Positions 22,972 to 32,957 of a stretch of DNA of 64,000 nt are shown one piece after another. A model generated the notes under the pieces. That model searched no databases. It saw nothing but the letters and a program-made list of their open reading frames with translations, and was not told the origin of the DNA. How positions within the stretch are numbered: the first letter of the stretch is position 1; every line of letters starts with the position of its first letter. A program made the translations under genes and the position numbers. The DNA comes from Salvator merianae (taxonomy: Eukaryota > Chordata > Lepidosauria > Squamata > Teiidae). Where the stretch lies: assembly GCA_003586115.2 (NCBI GenBank), contig QVOM02000049.1, forward strand, positions 21,133,765-21,197,764, written 5' to 3'.

Positions 22972-23394
22972 TGGTAAACCAATTGTTGTATGCAGCACTA
23001 GCAACAACAGCATATGGCTGGAGGGATGGTACAAAATGGACAACAAATAATTGGTATAATTATATTATAGATCAATTTAAATTCGATTTCTCCAGGCAAC
23101 AACGTATGAAATTGTTAGGTATTCAGAACAGAACCCAAGCAGAAGAGGATTGGAAAGAGCTGCTGATTTATATAAATGGATCAGACATAACAGGAAGATT
23201 GAAAGAAGAAATTATGAAAATAATGGAAATTTGGTCCTAATAAGTTGTAAGTTGTTTCTGCTGTTGTGGGGGGAAGAGAGGGAAGAGAAGGAGGAAAATT
23301 GTAATTGGAATGGTAAATTGTAATAATATGTAATGGTATTCAAGGAGAATGTAATTTTGTACACTACTAATAAACTTATTACAAAAAAAAAAAA
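22972..23394 (+). mobile_element. 5'-truncated L1-like retroposon with 17-bp target duplication
   Basis: The insertion is bracketed by a perfect 17-bp direct repeat, GCAAGCAACCACACTTT, at 22955-22971 and 23395-23411. The 423-bp insert encodes, to 23240, an ORF2 C-terminal-like stretch with KWTTNNWYNYIIDQFKFDFS and EEDWKELLIYI, then a 3' UTR, a terminal TAATAAACTTATTAC and A(12). The poly(A) and long duplication indicate target-primed reverse transcription of an L1-type LINE. The target strand at the poly(A) junction is GC-containing rather than the usual TTTT/AA. Confidence 0.85.
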
Positions 23395-23411
23395 GCAAGC
23401 AACCACACTTT

Positions 23412-24292
23412 GCACACAAAGGTGAACCACCAATTGCCATCTCATCCAGCAGCCTGCCTTAGCATCCATGCTGATGCTAGCTGAGAAGCATTCGATTTTA
23501 GCTTACCACCTCCCTGTGAAATGGGTCCACTATTCATCTGAGATAAGCAAATGCTTTGCCTTTCCCGAAGTGAGAGATTCAGACTAGGCCACATTTCAAG
23601 AAACACTTGTACTTGTCTGTGCTCCTTTGTCTTGTATTAAATTGGACTGTGGACTACAAAAGCTCTTGGCCATTGGCTGATCTTTATAGAACCACAAGAT
23701 GCTCCATTAGTTTACCATAAGATCATTTTAATCAACAACATTTTTATTTCTTCTTTTCCTTCAAAGAGCATGGCATGTTCCTTGTACAAGACGTTCCTGC
23801 ATTAACAAAATGACAGCTGGGAATAATTTGCTACAAGGATTTAGAACCAGTTTTTTTTGGTCAAGGGCATCATGACTCACGTGACAAGGAGCCACACTCT
23901 GTTTAGTGCATGGAAACCTATGTAAGAGGTAATTTCTTGATGCATATTCTTTTCATCATTAAAGGATCCTTAAAGCTCCTCTAATGCTTTGTGGGCAACT
24001 GTTCTAGGGAAAAGGAGTCATGAGGGTGGTCCTCCAGCTAAGAAACATGCCAACCTTGCAGACAAATAGGTCTATATGGAAGGTGTAAGGTGCTTTTAAA
24101 GCATATTTTGAGAAGAAGAAATTGCATTCTTCATTGCAGTTTTCCAAGCAACAATTTTACAATTAAAAAGAATGCCATGTAGTAAAACAGTAAGTGCAGA
24201 AGTGTCCTGAAGTTGAGCTCCACTCCTGGTAACCACATGGACATGTTTTCATAGTTTCCTTCGCACAAAATAAATACCTTTTTTGACTTCTC
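23412..24292. other. Intergenic, no gene supported
   Basis: No coding feature or defined repeat is recognised. Confidence 0.35.
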
Positions 24293-24734
24293 AGGCACCA
24301 TCTAAACAGCCACTCACAGTGACTTACCTGTCAAAAAGGGGGTGAAGTGGGCAAATGGTTCCACCACCATTCAGCCCCCATGCCTCTTGTTCCATGGTGG
24401 GAGTGGCATAATAGGAAAACAGGAGAAAGTACTCCCACACCACTTCCTTCCATGGAATCACCTCCTCACCCCATGTGATGCAAACACCAGTAGGTTTCAG
24501 TGGCAAAAACACCAAAAGGTCAGCCACAAATCAGTGGAATAGACCAGAGAATGGCCAATTTCTGGTTCATCCTCCCAAATCCCAAGACAGCCTTCACTGC
24601 TGCTGCTGCAAGTTCTAGGAGGACTTCCACTAGGAGGCCTCAGATGCTCACTCAAGGCTCTCCCCCTGATGTGGCAGAACCTTTGTCTTCTGGCCTGGTT
24701 CCTGCCTCTCACTAGTGCTATGTGAATGGTGCCT
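24293..24734. mobile_element. Possible non-autonomous DNA transposon with AGGCACCAT ends
   Basis: AGGCACCATCTAAACAGC at the left faces GCTATGTGAATGGTGCCT at the right. The match is only about 9 contiguous bp plus scattered positions, and the flanks (CTC, CCA) do not repeat. The interior has no transposase. Confidence 0.4.
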
Positions 24735-24899
24735 CCATCTAGTCTATAACCCTTCAATGTCCTTATCAAATCAACCCTTGCTTAGCTTTTCAAAATCAGT
24801 CAAAGTCAGCTAGGTATTGCCACTTGCTAAAGCATGCATCTATGGAAGCAAACTACAAATATTTTAGAAGGAAAAAGCAGAGGCTTCAGACCTAAGAAA

Positions 24900-25030
24900 C
24901 AGTGACTATAGCTCTGTGGTAGAGGTCACAGGTTTGACCACCAACATCTACCCATAAAAAAGTAATGGCAAATCACTTTTGTATTCTTGCCAAGAAAACT
25001 GTGTGTGACTCTGTAGTTATCAAGATGGAT
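24900..25030 (+). repeat. tRNA-headed SINE with BovB-like body (degraded)
   Basis: TATAGCTCTGTGGTAGAGG (A-box region), CAGGTTTGACC (B-box region), then AAAGTAATGGCAAATCAC and TTGCCAAGAAAACTG. These follow the SINE at 53290-53482 in order. The terminal CAACAACAA is lost. Confidence 0.65.
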
Positions 25031-25723
25031 CTCGGCTTGATGTGGCAAGCAATTTAAAATAATGAAGGAGGGGGAGGGGGAGATGGAAGAGGAGGAGGAA
25101 TTTGGATTCAATTTGCACCAAAATGCCCAGAAATTAAATGCAAAGCTGAAATAACAGGAGAGGATGTTTAAGCCTAAGTCAGAGGCAGAAAAAATTTCAA
25201 AGTACTTATTTTGGGAAAACCCAACTTTCATGGCCAGTTTTCCCAAAATAGCACTAAAACTTACCTTGTGGATGGAGGCACCATTGTTGTTTGACACACA
25301 CACACAAAAAAAAAACACACATACATACACACTGCACATGCACATGGGCTGGAAAAGACGGCTGCGGCAGTACAGAAGCCCAGAGCCCATGGCAAACAGC
25401 CATGGCATGCGGGGTGTGAATACCTGCACTTAAAGTCACGGGCTGTCCAGCCAAATGTCTACTTTCCCTTTGTTGTTTTCCATATGTTTGGTTGGCTTCC
25501 AGGTAGCTACAGGAGGGATTATAACTGAATGAGTCAGCAGAAATCAGGGAAGCCTCACTATTATGGATAACCAAGCATTGTTGCTGGAGTTCCCGTAATA
25601 GCAATGTTAAGGGATATTGCCTCACCATCCCAATACTATATTAAGAATGCCACAGTGGCATCTGGCATTCCTAATATGGCCCTGGGAGAACAGCAGATTT
25701 TAACCTGCATCTGGAGACACCCT
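25031..25723. other. Intergenic with a CA-rich simple repeat and old element remnants
   Basis: No gene is supported. A short ACACACACAC/poly(A) tract lies near 25296-25330. GGGAAAACCCAACTTTCATG near 25212 resembles text near 27660, suggesting a shared old repeat. Confidence 0.35.
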
Positions 25724-25935
25724 GGCTGCATTCACACCTATGTTTTAATCCACTTTCAGAGTGAGAGAGCACATCAGCAAAGTGACAAGCTGTTTTCTTT
25801 CAGCATCATTTAAGACAGAAAATCCCCTTTTGGGTTAGATAATGTGGAGAGAAAATGACGAGTCACTCTGCTGATGTGTTCTCCCACTCTGAAGGTGGAT
25901 TGAAGCTGGATTAAAATTTAGGTGTGAACGCAGCC
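25724..25935. mobile_element. Foldback DNA transposon, family G, copy 1
   Basis: The left terminus GGCTGCATTCACACC (25724-25738) and right terminus GGTGTGAACGCAGCC (25921-25935) are inverted repeats. The arms continue inward (TTTTAATCCACTTTCAGAG facing CTCTGAAGGTGGATT) with GTTAGATAATGTGGAGAGAA in the centre. The flanking triplets CCT and CAT differ by one base. A larger, interrupted relative lies at 31563-32957 and a more degraded one at 60550-60750. Confidence 0.7.
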
Positions 25936-26016
25936 CATCTGTGTCTTACTGGTTCTGGATACTGTGCACTCCTCCTTAGCTTTATCTGGTGGTGTCTATT
26001 CTATGGAACATACTTT

Positions 26017-26189
26017 GGCCCTTTCTGCACTAGGCTGCATTCCAGATTATACCCCTGAATAGAGACCTGCTATCCACATGCCAGAGCAAACTTCAGGAAG
26101 ACCCAGGAGGGGCCTGCTATAGTCTGCACCAGCTTGTGGAAAGCAGGTTCCCATTCTGGGATATAATCCAGAGTAAGGCAGAAAGGGCC
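26017..26189. mobile_element. Small non-autonomous DNA transposon, family F, copy 2
   Basis: The left terminus GGCCCTTTCTGCAC (26017-26030) faces the right terminus GCAGAAAGGGCC (26178-26189). The body shares GGGATATAATCCAGA.TAAG with the copy at 19074-19209. The flanks do not show a duplication. Confidence 0.65.
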
Positions 26190-26214
26190 TGGATCTAGTA
26201 AATATACTCTCCTG

Positions 26215-26462
26215 TCTTTCAGGGTGCCTTGTCAGTTTACCTTTTCACTACGCTTCATTTTTGCTGCTGTTCTGCTTGTTCTCATGCTATTTTGCTTGTA
26301 CTGCTGTTGATGCTGTTTTCATAGGCTTTTTGCCTATTTTCCTTTTCCTTTTTTGCAATGTTAATTGTTGCCACTGTGCATTCTTTTTAACTGCTTCTTA
26401 CTGTAAACCACCTTGGGAATCATTGTGGATGAAAGGCAGCGTATAAATAAATAAACATAATG
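26215..26462 (+). repeat. LINE 3' untranslated tail (CR1/L2-like)
   Basis: A T-rich segment ends with GTAAACCACCTTGGGAATC, AAAGGCAGCGTATAAATAAA and TAAACATAAT. This 'CCGCCTTG...GGCGGTATAAATAAA' layout is the usual 3' end of CR1- or L2-group LINEs. No coding part remains. Confidence 0.55.
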
Positions 26463-27271
26463 GGAAAGTGAGTTCCTTCCTTAATGAGGAAACCCTTCCC
26501 ATAATAAAACCTGTCCGTGGAGCACTCATCAGTGAATCCACCCGGGATATGCTGCAAATTGCACCATTTTTTTGCCAGAGCATATATTGGGAGATGGCCT
26601 GCTGCATTAAAAAAAAAAAAGAAAGAAACAAATCCTTCATAAAGATTTCAAAAGTGCATGCCGTCCACATCTATGTCCACTCTCTTACATCATTTTCCTC
26701 CTGATTCACTCCACAAAGCAAAAAATCCAGACACAAACCTTGGAGGCTGCCAGACAATTTAGATAGATGACAGGATGCTGAACGAATCTCGAAATTTCAG
26801 CCTGCCACCTCCTGAGCAGCAGCTGTCATGTTTTAACTGTGGCATTTCTGTTAGTCATGTTCTATCCAGAAAAAAAAAAAGAATATTAGGGAGATACATT
26901 TTCATGATGAACCTATAACAGATTCAGAATGTAGCAATGAGCAACAGCATCACACCCTCTCCTTCTTCAAAAACAGGATGTGGTTCGTGATATGGCGCAG
27001 TGACCAAAGCTACAGGATGACACTCCGACACACATTATTGCAGAAGAATAATGCTAGAGCAGCCTCCATAATCCTGCACTCTGTTGCCTGGTATCCAAAT
27101 GACGCTCCTTCCTGCATGCCAACATGGGAAATATTACACTGGAGTACGTATTATAAATCTAAGATGCCATCCAGAGGGGGGCAATATAGTACCAATATGG
27201 CACCACTACGGTGGGATTGGCACACACATCTGTGGCAACCCCACCATAGTTATGCTATGCATTCTATCTGC
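26463..27271. other. Intergenic, no gene supported
   Basis: No gene is recognised. The short frames at 26978-27314 have no known motifs. Confidence 0.35.
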
Positions 27272-27628
27272 AGGCACGGTGGCGCAGAAGGCTAAGGCAC
27301 TGATCTTTCTATAGGAGGATCGGAGTTCGAGGCCCCTATCTGCTGTGTAGAGGGGATGAGCGCCCTCTACTGGCCTCTAGCTCCAGCCAACCTAGCTGTT
27401 CGAAAGCAAGTAATTGCAAGTAGATAAATAGGGAGCATCACATTGTGTGATGCGGAAGATAGATAGATGTACGCCTTCGGGCGAAAAATAACCTTGTAAG
27501 CCGCTTTGAGTCAGCTTCGGCCGAGAAAAGCAGGGCATAAAAACCAAGTTCTTCTTCTTCTTCTTCTTCTTCTTCTTCTTCTTCTTCTTCTTCTTCTTCT
27601 TCTTCTTCTTCTTCTTCTTCTTCTTCTT
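27272..27628 (+). repeat. tRNA-derived SINE with long TTC tail, copy 3
   Basis: It has the same layout as the copy at 18163-18453: GGCACGGTGGCGCAGAAGGC, GGAGTTCGAGGCCCC, AGTAATTGCAAGTAGATAAA, GAGTCAGCTTCGGCCGAG and CATAAAAACCAAG. It ends in a (TTC) tract of about 80 bp (27549-27628). The long homopurine/homopyrimidine tail could form triplex DNA. Confidence 0.9.
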
Positions 27629-28203
27629 TCCCCCCTATAACACATGATAGCCTATTTCAAGAAAACCCAACTCTGATGGCAGGTTTTCCAAAGTAGCGCT
27701 GTCACTCATCTTGTAGCTGGTGCCGCCATTGTCACTCTGGCCACTGCCAAAAAAGATGCCCATACATACATGGTGGTAGCGTCAGGCATATCCGGGTATT
27801 TCGCACCGGAGGAATACTGAGAAGTGCATATCCACCATGCGTGTGCAGGGTCAAAAATACAGCGGCACACACGTGGTGGTCACAATTGCACACTTCCAGA
27901 TCCTTAAAAAGCACGCAAACAGCGCAGTCCCCTGCGCTGTCTAGCCAACAGGTGATCATTCCAGAGGGGCTTTTCTCCAGAATATCACCTACGAGTGTTA
28001 TATGAGTGTCTGGAGCCAGCCTAACACTCCCAGGGACATTCCAAGCCTGATGGACTGAGTTCCCATCTGGCCCTATCTCCCAAGGGAGTTCAGAGTAACT
28101 AAGAATAGGGGTAGGTGGGACATATGAGTTTAAATACAAAATTTGAAATCAGAACACAAACAGAATACAATACACAAACATGCACTAGCAAATATTAGTC
28201 CCC
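27629..28203. other. Intergenic, no gene supported
   Basis: No coding feature is recognised. The start (AAGAAAACCCAACTCTGATG) recalls a degraded repeat also near 25210. Confidence 0.35.
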
Positions 28204-29300
28204 TTGTTGTTCAGCCATTAAGTTGTGTCCAACTTTTCATGACCCCATACACTCTAGCATGCCAGGTCCTTCTGTCCCCTCCTGAAGTTTGCCCACATTC
28301 ATGTTCATTGCTTCTATGATACTCTCTATTCATCTAATCCTCTGCCATCCCTTCTCCTTTTGCCTTCAGTCTTTCCCTGCATCATGGTCTTTTCCAGTGT
28401 GTCCTGTCTTCTCATTACGTGGCCAAAGTATTCGAGTTTCAGCTTTGGTATTTGCTCTTCCAGTAAACAGTGAGGGTTGATTTCCTTTAGCATTGACTGA
28501 TTTGATCTCCTTGCAGTACAAAGGACTCTCAAAAGTCTTCTCCAGCAACACAGTTTGAAAGCATCAATTGTTTGGCACTCAGCCTTCCTTATGGTCCAAC
28601 TCTCACAGTTATACATTATTACTAGGAAAATCATAGCTTTGTCTATACATACTTTGTTGGCATAGCAATGTCTCGGCTTTTTGGTATGCTGTCCTGGTTT
28701 GCCATAGTTTTCCTTCCAAGGAACAAGTGCCTTTTAATTTTAGGGCTGCAGTCACCGTCTGCAGTGATCTTTGAGCCCAAGAAAATAAAATGGGACACTG
28801 CTTCCATTTCTTCCCCTTCTGTTTGTCAAGAAGTGATGGAACCAGTTGTCATGATCTTAGTTTTTTTTTAATGTTGAGCTTCAAGTCAGCTTTTGCACTC
28901 TCCTTCACCCTGATTGAGAGGCTCCTTAATTCTTCTACACTTTCAACCATCAGAGCGGTATCGTCTGCACATCTGAGGTTCTTGATATTTCTCCTGGTGA
29001 TCTTAATTCTGGCTTTGGATTCATCCAGCCTGGCATTTCACATGATGTACTCTGCATATAAGTGACAATTTACAGCCTTCTTGTACTCCTTTCCCAATCT
29101 TGAGCCAATCTGTTGTTCCATGTTCAGTTCTGACTGTTGCTTCTTGATCCACATATAGGTATCTCAGGAGACAGGTAAGGTGGTCTGGTACATCCATCTC
29201 TTTAAAATCCTGCCACAATTTATTGTGATCCACACAGACAAAGGCTTTAGTGCACTCAACAAAACAGAAGCAGATACTCTAGAACTCCCTTGCTTTTAGA
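28204..29300 (-). repeat. BovB (RTE-clade) LINE, 5'-truncated and broken
   Basis: Read on the minus strand, frames spell BovB reverse-transcriptase phrases in order: VDHNKLWQDFKEMDVPDHLT, YLYVDQEATVRTEHGTTDWL, KNLRCADDTAL, LGSKITADGDCS, and near the end NCESWTIRKAECQTIDAFKL and RSNQSMLKEINP. The catalytic YADD reads CADD (about 28961-28974). Several stops and shifts break the frame. The 3' end at 28204 has the ACAACAA-type terminus. BovB is widespread in squamates, which supports the host assignment. Confidence 0.9.
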
Positions 29301-29844
29301 GATCTGGTGAAGATGTAACTTTTTTTTGTAGCCTTTGGCTGAAGAAACAGTCTCCTCTCCCCTTTCAGGCACTGTTCTTTGTTGCTTTAGCATGCTCATT
29401 TGTATCTGGGTTTTAAACTGGTATGTGACCTGGCCTGAGACCTCTGGGTAAAGGATGGAATAGAAATACAAATAGATACATAATAAATGATGCAGCAGTC
29501 CCTGACCCCTTGCCTGTAATGTCAACTTCCTTAAATTGTACTCAGGGAATTTATTTTGTATGACTGTGCGAATGATCGTGCTGTGGTCTAGCCTAAGACT
29601 TAACCAGATAGCCTGAGTTAAATCACATCCACACCCCGATCCATAGAAAACTTCTGTTCTGAATGTGTGAACATTTATGTGTGGGTGCCTCAAAGAGACA
29701 TTCTTGAACTCCTACATTTGGTGGCAAACCATAGATTGGGCTTTGCTTTTTAAAAGGAAACTTCCCCATGCACTGCCTAAATTCCATGACTCAGGATTAA
29801 TCTATGGTCTGGTGCATCCTCCAAGGCTATAATTGTATGTAGCT
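29301..29844. other. Intergenic, no gene supported
   Basis: A 145-codon open frame on the minus strand (29256-29693) partly overlaps the BovB 5' end and otherwise shows no domain. I see no gene. Confidence 0.35.
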
Positions 29845-30110
29845 GCAATGGCACAAAGAATGGCATAATTATACCATTCTACAGTGGAACAGACCCAGTG
29901 GTGTGGCAGTCAATCACACTGCGAGGGCTGGAACAGCCCCCAACCAGGCTTCCAGCACTAATAGTGCAAGTGATGACCCTCCCACCATTGACAGCAGCCA
30001 TGGAAGCATCCAGCCACTGCCACGGCAAACGGGGATGCAGAACCATGAGCACAGTTTGTAGTGTTAGGGAGCACTTTCAGATGCTCACTAGCAACCAAAT
30101 GCTAGCAGAA
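29845..30110. mobile_element. Non-autonomous DNA transposon, family A, copy 3 (ends eroded)
   Basis: It shares in order AATGGCATAATTATACCATT, GCGAGGGCTGGAACAGCCC, TTGACAGCAGCCATGGAAGC and CAGATGCTCACTAGCAACCA with the other family A elements. Neither terminus is intact, so the limits are approximate. Confidence 0.55.
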
Positions 30111-30602
30111 TTCTTCAGCAAGACAAGTGGCTGGAGATTATTGTAGTTCAGCAGTATCTGGAGGGCTCCTGATTAACTAACCTGGTATGCAGGTTCATGC
30201 ACAGTTGGATCGAAACCCATACAAAACAAAGGAAGACATTGAGCCTGCTAGAGTTCCACATTGGACATGTCTCCACCGCGCCAGTGAGAGCAGCCTTGGG
30301 GAGGCATCTCTGTACGAGCAATCTGCCCTCACCATCTCAGCAGGAAGTGTGATGGCTCCACTGCTGTTGCCAAGGCCATGGCTCTCAAGACAGCCCACAG
30401 ACACATTTTATTTTATTTATTATTTCTTTATTTAAGACGTTTCTACACCACTTTCCATGAAACTTTCACAGCCATTTACAGAGTATTTAAAGCAAGGGGT
30501 AGAAACGATAAAAACAGCTGTTAAAACATGTTAAAAACTCAGAGGGCTGAGGGAGAAACCAACTTTCACACAGGGAATGCCTGTGTAAAGTCTTTAATAG
30601 GC
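30111..30602. other. Intergenic with element remnants
   Basis: About 30264-30360 resembles the right part of the family E element at 9129-10103. About 30400-30590 looks like a reversed LINE 3' end (TTTATTTAAGACGTTTC then CACCACTTTCCATGAAAC). No gene. Confidence 0.4.
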
Positions 30603-30610
30603 CCCTAGAG

Positions 30611-30770
30611 CAGGGGTGTCAAAGTCATGAACGTCCAGGGGCCGTAGGGCGGGGCCACGCCAGCGCGCGGGGAGGGGCCACGCCAGCGCGCGGGGCGGGG
30701 CCACGCCAGTGCGCGTGGCCGAGGGGCGGGGCCAGCTACAGCTCTGCGGGCCGTATGTTTGACACCCCTG
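30611..30770. mobile_element. Non-autonomous hAT element with 8-bp target duplication
   Basis: The inverted termini CAGGGGTGTCAAA (30611-30623) and TTTGACACCCCTG (30758-30770) are perfect. The 8-bp CCCTAGAG is directly repeated outside (30603-30610 and 30771-30778), which is diagnostic of the hAT superfamily. The 160-bp body has no transposase. It carries about three GC-rich repeats of roughly 24 bp (GGGGCCACGCCAGCGCGCG type, 30649-30714), giving a small CpG-dense island. Confidence 0.95.
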
Positions 30771-30778
30771 CCCTAGAG

Positions 30779-31562
30779 GTTGTTAAGTGTAGGCACCTCA
30801 CGAACAGCAGAGAGGAAGCCACTTTGACAAGGCTTCGGAACTGCTTTTCATGGGCTGAACTGTATGTACTGTGGCGGGGGACTGCAGTCTCTCCATGTGC
30901 CCTCACACCCCTTCAGCATGGGGTGCTGTGGAGCTGACAGACTTGGATGTCTGTCCAAGGTAGTCTGAATGGCATGTGGAGACACAGCCTATGATTGTAC
31001 TACACCAGCCATTTTCTCTCCCCCTCTCTCTCTCTCCCTCCTCTTGGTCTCTTTCTATTTTGATTAACAACGAGCTCTGTATCATTTGGCACTGCCCAGG
31101 TGTAAGTTCTGGGCTTCTTTGCTAGATGCTGAAATAAATACACTGGTGCCTTGCTGAAGAAAGAAAAAATTAATGGAAAAAAATTAATGCTTTTTTAAAA
31201 ACAGCCTAACGCTGTTTGCAAAGGAGCTGATATCTAAAAAAGCTTTTTCTCGTTAAAATAAATTTTACAGAAAAAAGCAAATATTGACTACTGGAAAGAA
31301 AACTCAGGTTTAAATTTTTAGCCATACGTGTTTGGCTTTTACTTAGCTCTGGGGAAAAGGTACTCAATAAATCCATAAAATAAATATATGGCCTAGTTTA
31401 CAGATTGCTGTTAAAGGTTCTGCCCCTATTCTAACAGTTTTTTCCTTTTCCTCAGCTAAAGCAAGTGCAAGGTGGGACAGATTCCATAGCATCTATGAAT
31501 GAACAGTAAGAAAAATGTATGTGGTAGAGATAGGCCCAAAATTCAACAGAAGTTCAAATTCA
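30779..31562. other. Intergenic, no gene supported
   Basis: No coding feature is recognised. A short (CT)n-type stretch lies near 31015-31045. Confidence 0.35.
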
Positions 31563-31623
31563 GGCCCCAGCTACACCTAAGTTTTTAATTCTCCTTTGAT
31601 CTACCTTTTGAGTGAGATAACAC

Positions 31624-32023
31624 GGGCCTGTTTGCACTTTAGTGCCCATGAGCAGACATTCACTAGCACAGGACATCCATATTCTGAGGATGCCTTAGAA
31701 ATCCTTAGTAAATTGCTGTTCACAGCTGTACTGGGAACAACTGGACTGCTCCTGGGCAGCAGCATTCACATTTACTTCCAGGTACAAATGCTGCAGCATG
31801 GTTCCATAGTCACCCACCACATTCCCAGTCACCAGGGCAGCAGCCAGATGTTTCCACAGCTACTGTCATGGCAAGCAGGTCAGCATTCACACTCCAAGTG
31901 CTGGAAGCCCACTTCTGGGCTGTTCCAGCCCTCACAGTGTAGACGGCCACCACGCCATGGGGTCCGTTCCAGCTTAGAATGGTAGAAACCTACCATCCTA
32001 AGCTTGAAAGTGCAGACAGGCCC
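31624..32023 (-). mobile_element. Non-autonomous DNA transposon, family A, copy 4, nested
   Basis: The termini GGGCCTGTTTGCACTTTA (31624-31641) and GAAAGTGCAGACAGGCCC (32006-32023) are inverted repeats. Relative to copies 1 and 2 it is reversed: the reverse complement contains GTGAGGGCTGGAACAGCCC and CCATGACAGTAGCTGTGGAA. Compared with the uninterrupted family G relative, 3 extra bases (TAA) sit at the right junction, which fits a 3-bp duplication whose left copy has diverged (CAC). Confidence 0.75.
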
Positions 32024-32166
32024 TAAATCAGTAAAGTAACTTCCTTGCATATTATCTAACCCAGAAAATCCACCTTTGGGTTAGATAATGCAGAAATAAA
32101 CTGTCTAGTCACTTTGCTGATGTGTTCTCTCATTCTAAAGGTGTATGGAAGATGGATTAGTACTTA

Positions 32167-32940
32167 GGCTGTTTCCGCATTCACCTTGCGTGAAATGTTT
32201 TAAACAGCGGCAGCCCGTGGCTTTAAGGGTGAGTGTTCGTAAAGTGTGGGAAGTGGGTGATCGCTGTTCGCGGGGCCTCCGGGGCCTCCGTACTGTCACA
32301 GTGGGCCAGCCTGCTGCAACAGTACGGAGGCACGGAGGCCCTGCAAACAACGATCACCTGCTTCCCACACATTACGAACATCCGCCCTTAAAGCCACAGG
32401 CCGCCGCTATTTTTAACTGTTCCATTCTAGCCCATTCTAGACCAAGCACAACAGATTCAGTCCACATCACGAGGTCAGGGACACGGTCCATCCCAAACCA
32501 ATCCCAGCAGCAATGCAGATGCGCCATAGCTGTTCCAGTCCACACAACTGATTCTCCTCCAAAGGCATCACTCACCCCTGACAGCATTTGGCCCAGGCCC
32601 CATCAGTTGTACGTCATGTCTGGTGCACAAAGGGGAAGCTGAACAGAACAGTCATCAAAGGTAGCCTACCTACGTCCATGTCAAGATCTCAGAAATTATC
32701 TTCAAGGCATGCATAAGCTTCAAAGATGGGGTTACAACATTTTCCTTGTTCCAAACTGGTTGCAGAAGCTCCAAAAGCTGGACCAGAACAAAACAGCTTG
32801 GGACAGTTGTAGATCTCTTCAAACAGGTCTACAGCTAATCCAGAATAGGGCCCACTTGGGACAGATCTGGACTGAGACAGCACTAGCCCAGGGCAGATGA
32901 AGTGTACTAGGCAGCTGCTGCATTCGGTGCAGAAACAGCC
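32167..32940. mobile_element. Non-autonomous DNA transposon with foldback core (family C), TSD TTA, nested
   Basis: The left terminus GGCTGTTTCCGCATTCACC (32167-32185) faces a right end GTGCAGAAACAGCC (32927-32940). TTA is repeated at 32164-32166 and 32941-32943. Inside, 32197-32300 and 32311-32417 are imperfect reverse complements of about 105 bp with a spacer near 10 bp. No transposase frame is present. The TTA target is the classic PIF/Harbinger choice. Confidence 0.75.
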
Positions 32941-32957
32941 TTAGGTGTAACTGGGCC

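Larger units (their letters stand above)
31563..32957. mobile_element. Family G DNA transposon interrupted by two other elements
   Basis: The left terminus GGCCCCAGCTACACCTAAG (31563-31581) faces the right terminus with CTTAGGTGTAACTGGGCC once the second insertion and its TTA repeat are removed. The inner text TTGGGTTAGATAATGCAGAAA and TTTGCTGATGTGTTCTCTCA matches the uninterrupted relative at 25724-25935. One insertion (31624-32023) splits the left arm and another (32167-32940) splits the right arm. Without them the host is about 220 bp, the size of the relative. Confidence 0.75.
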
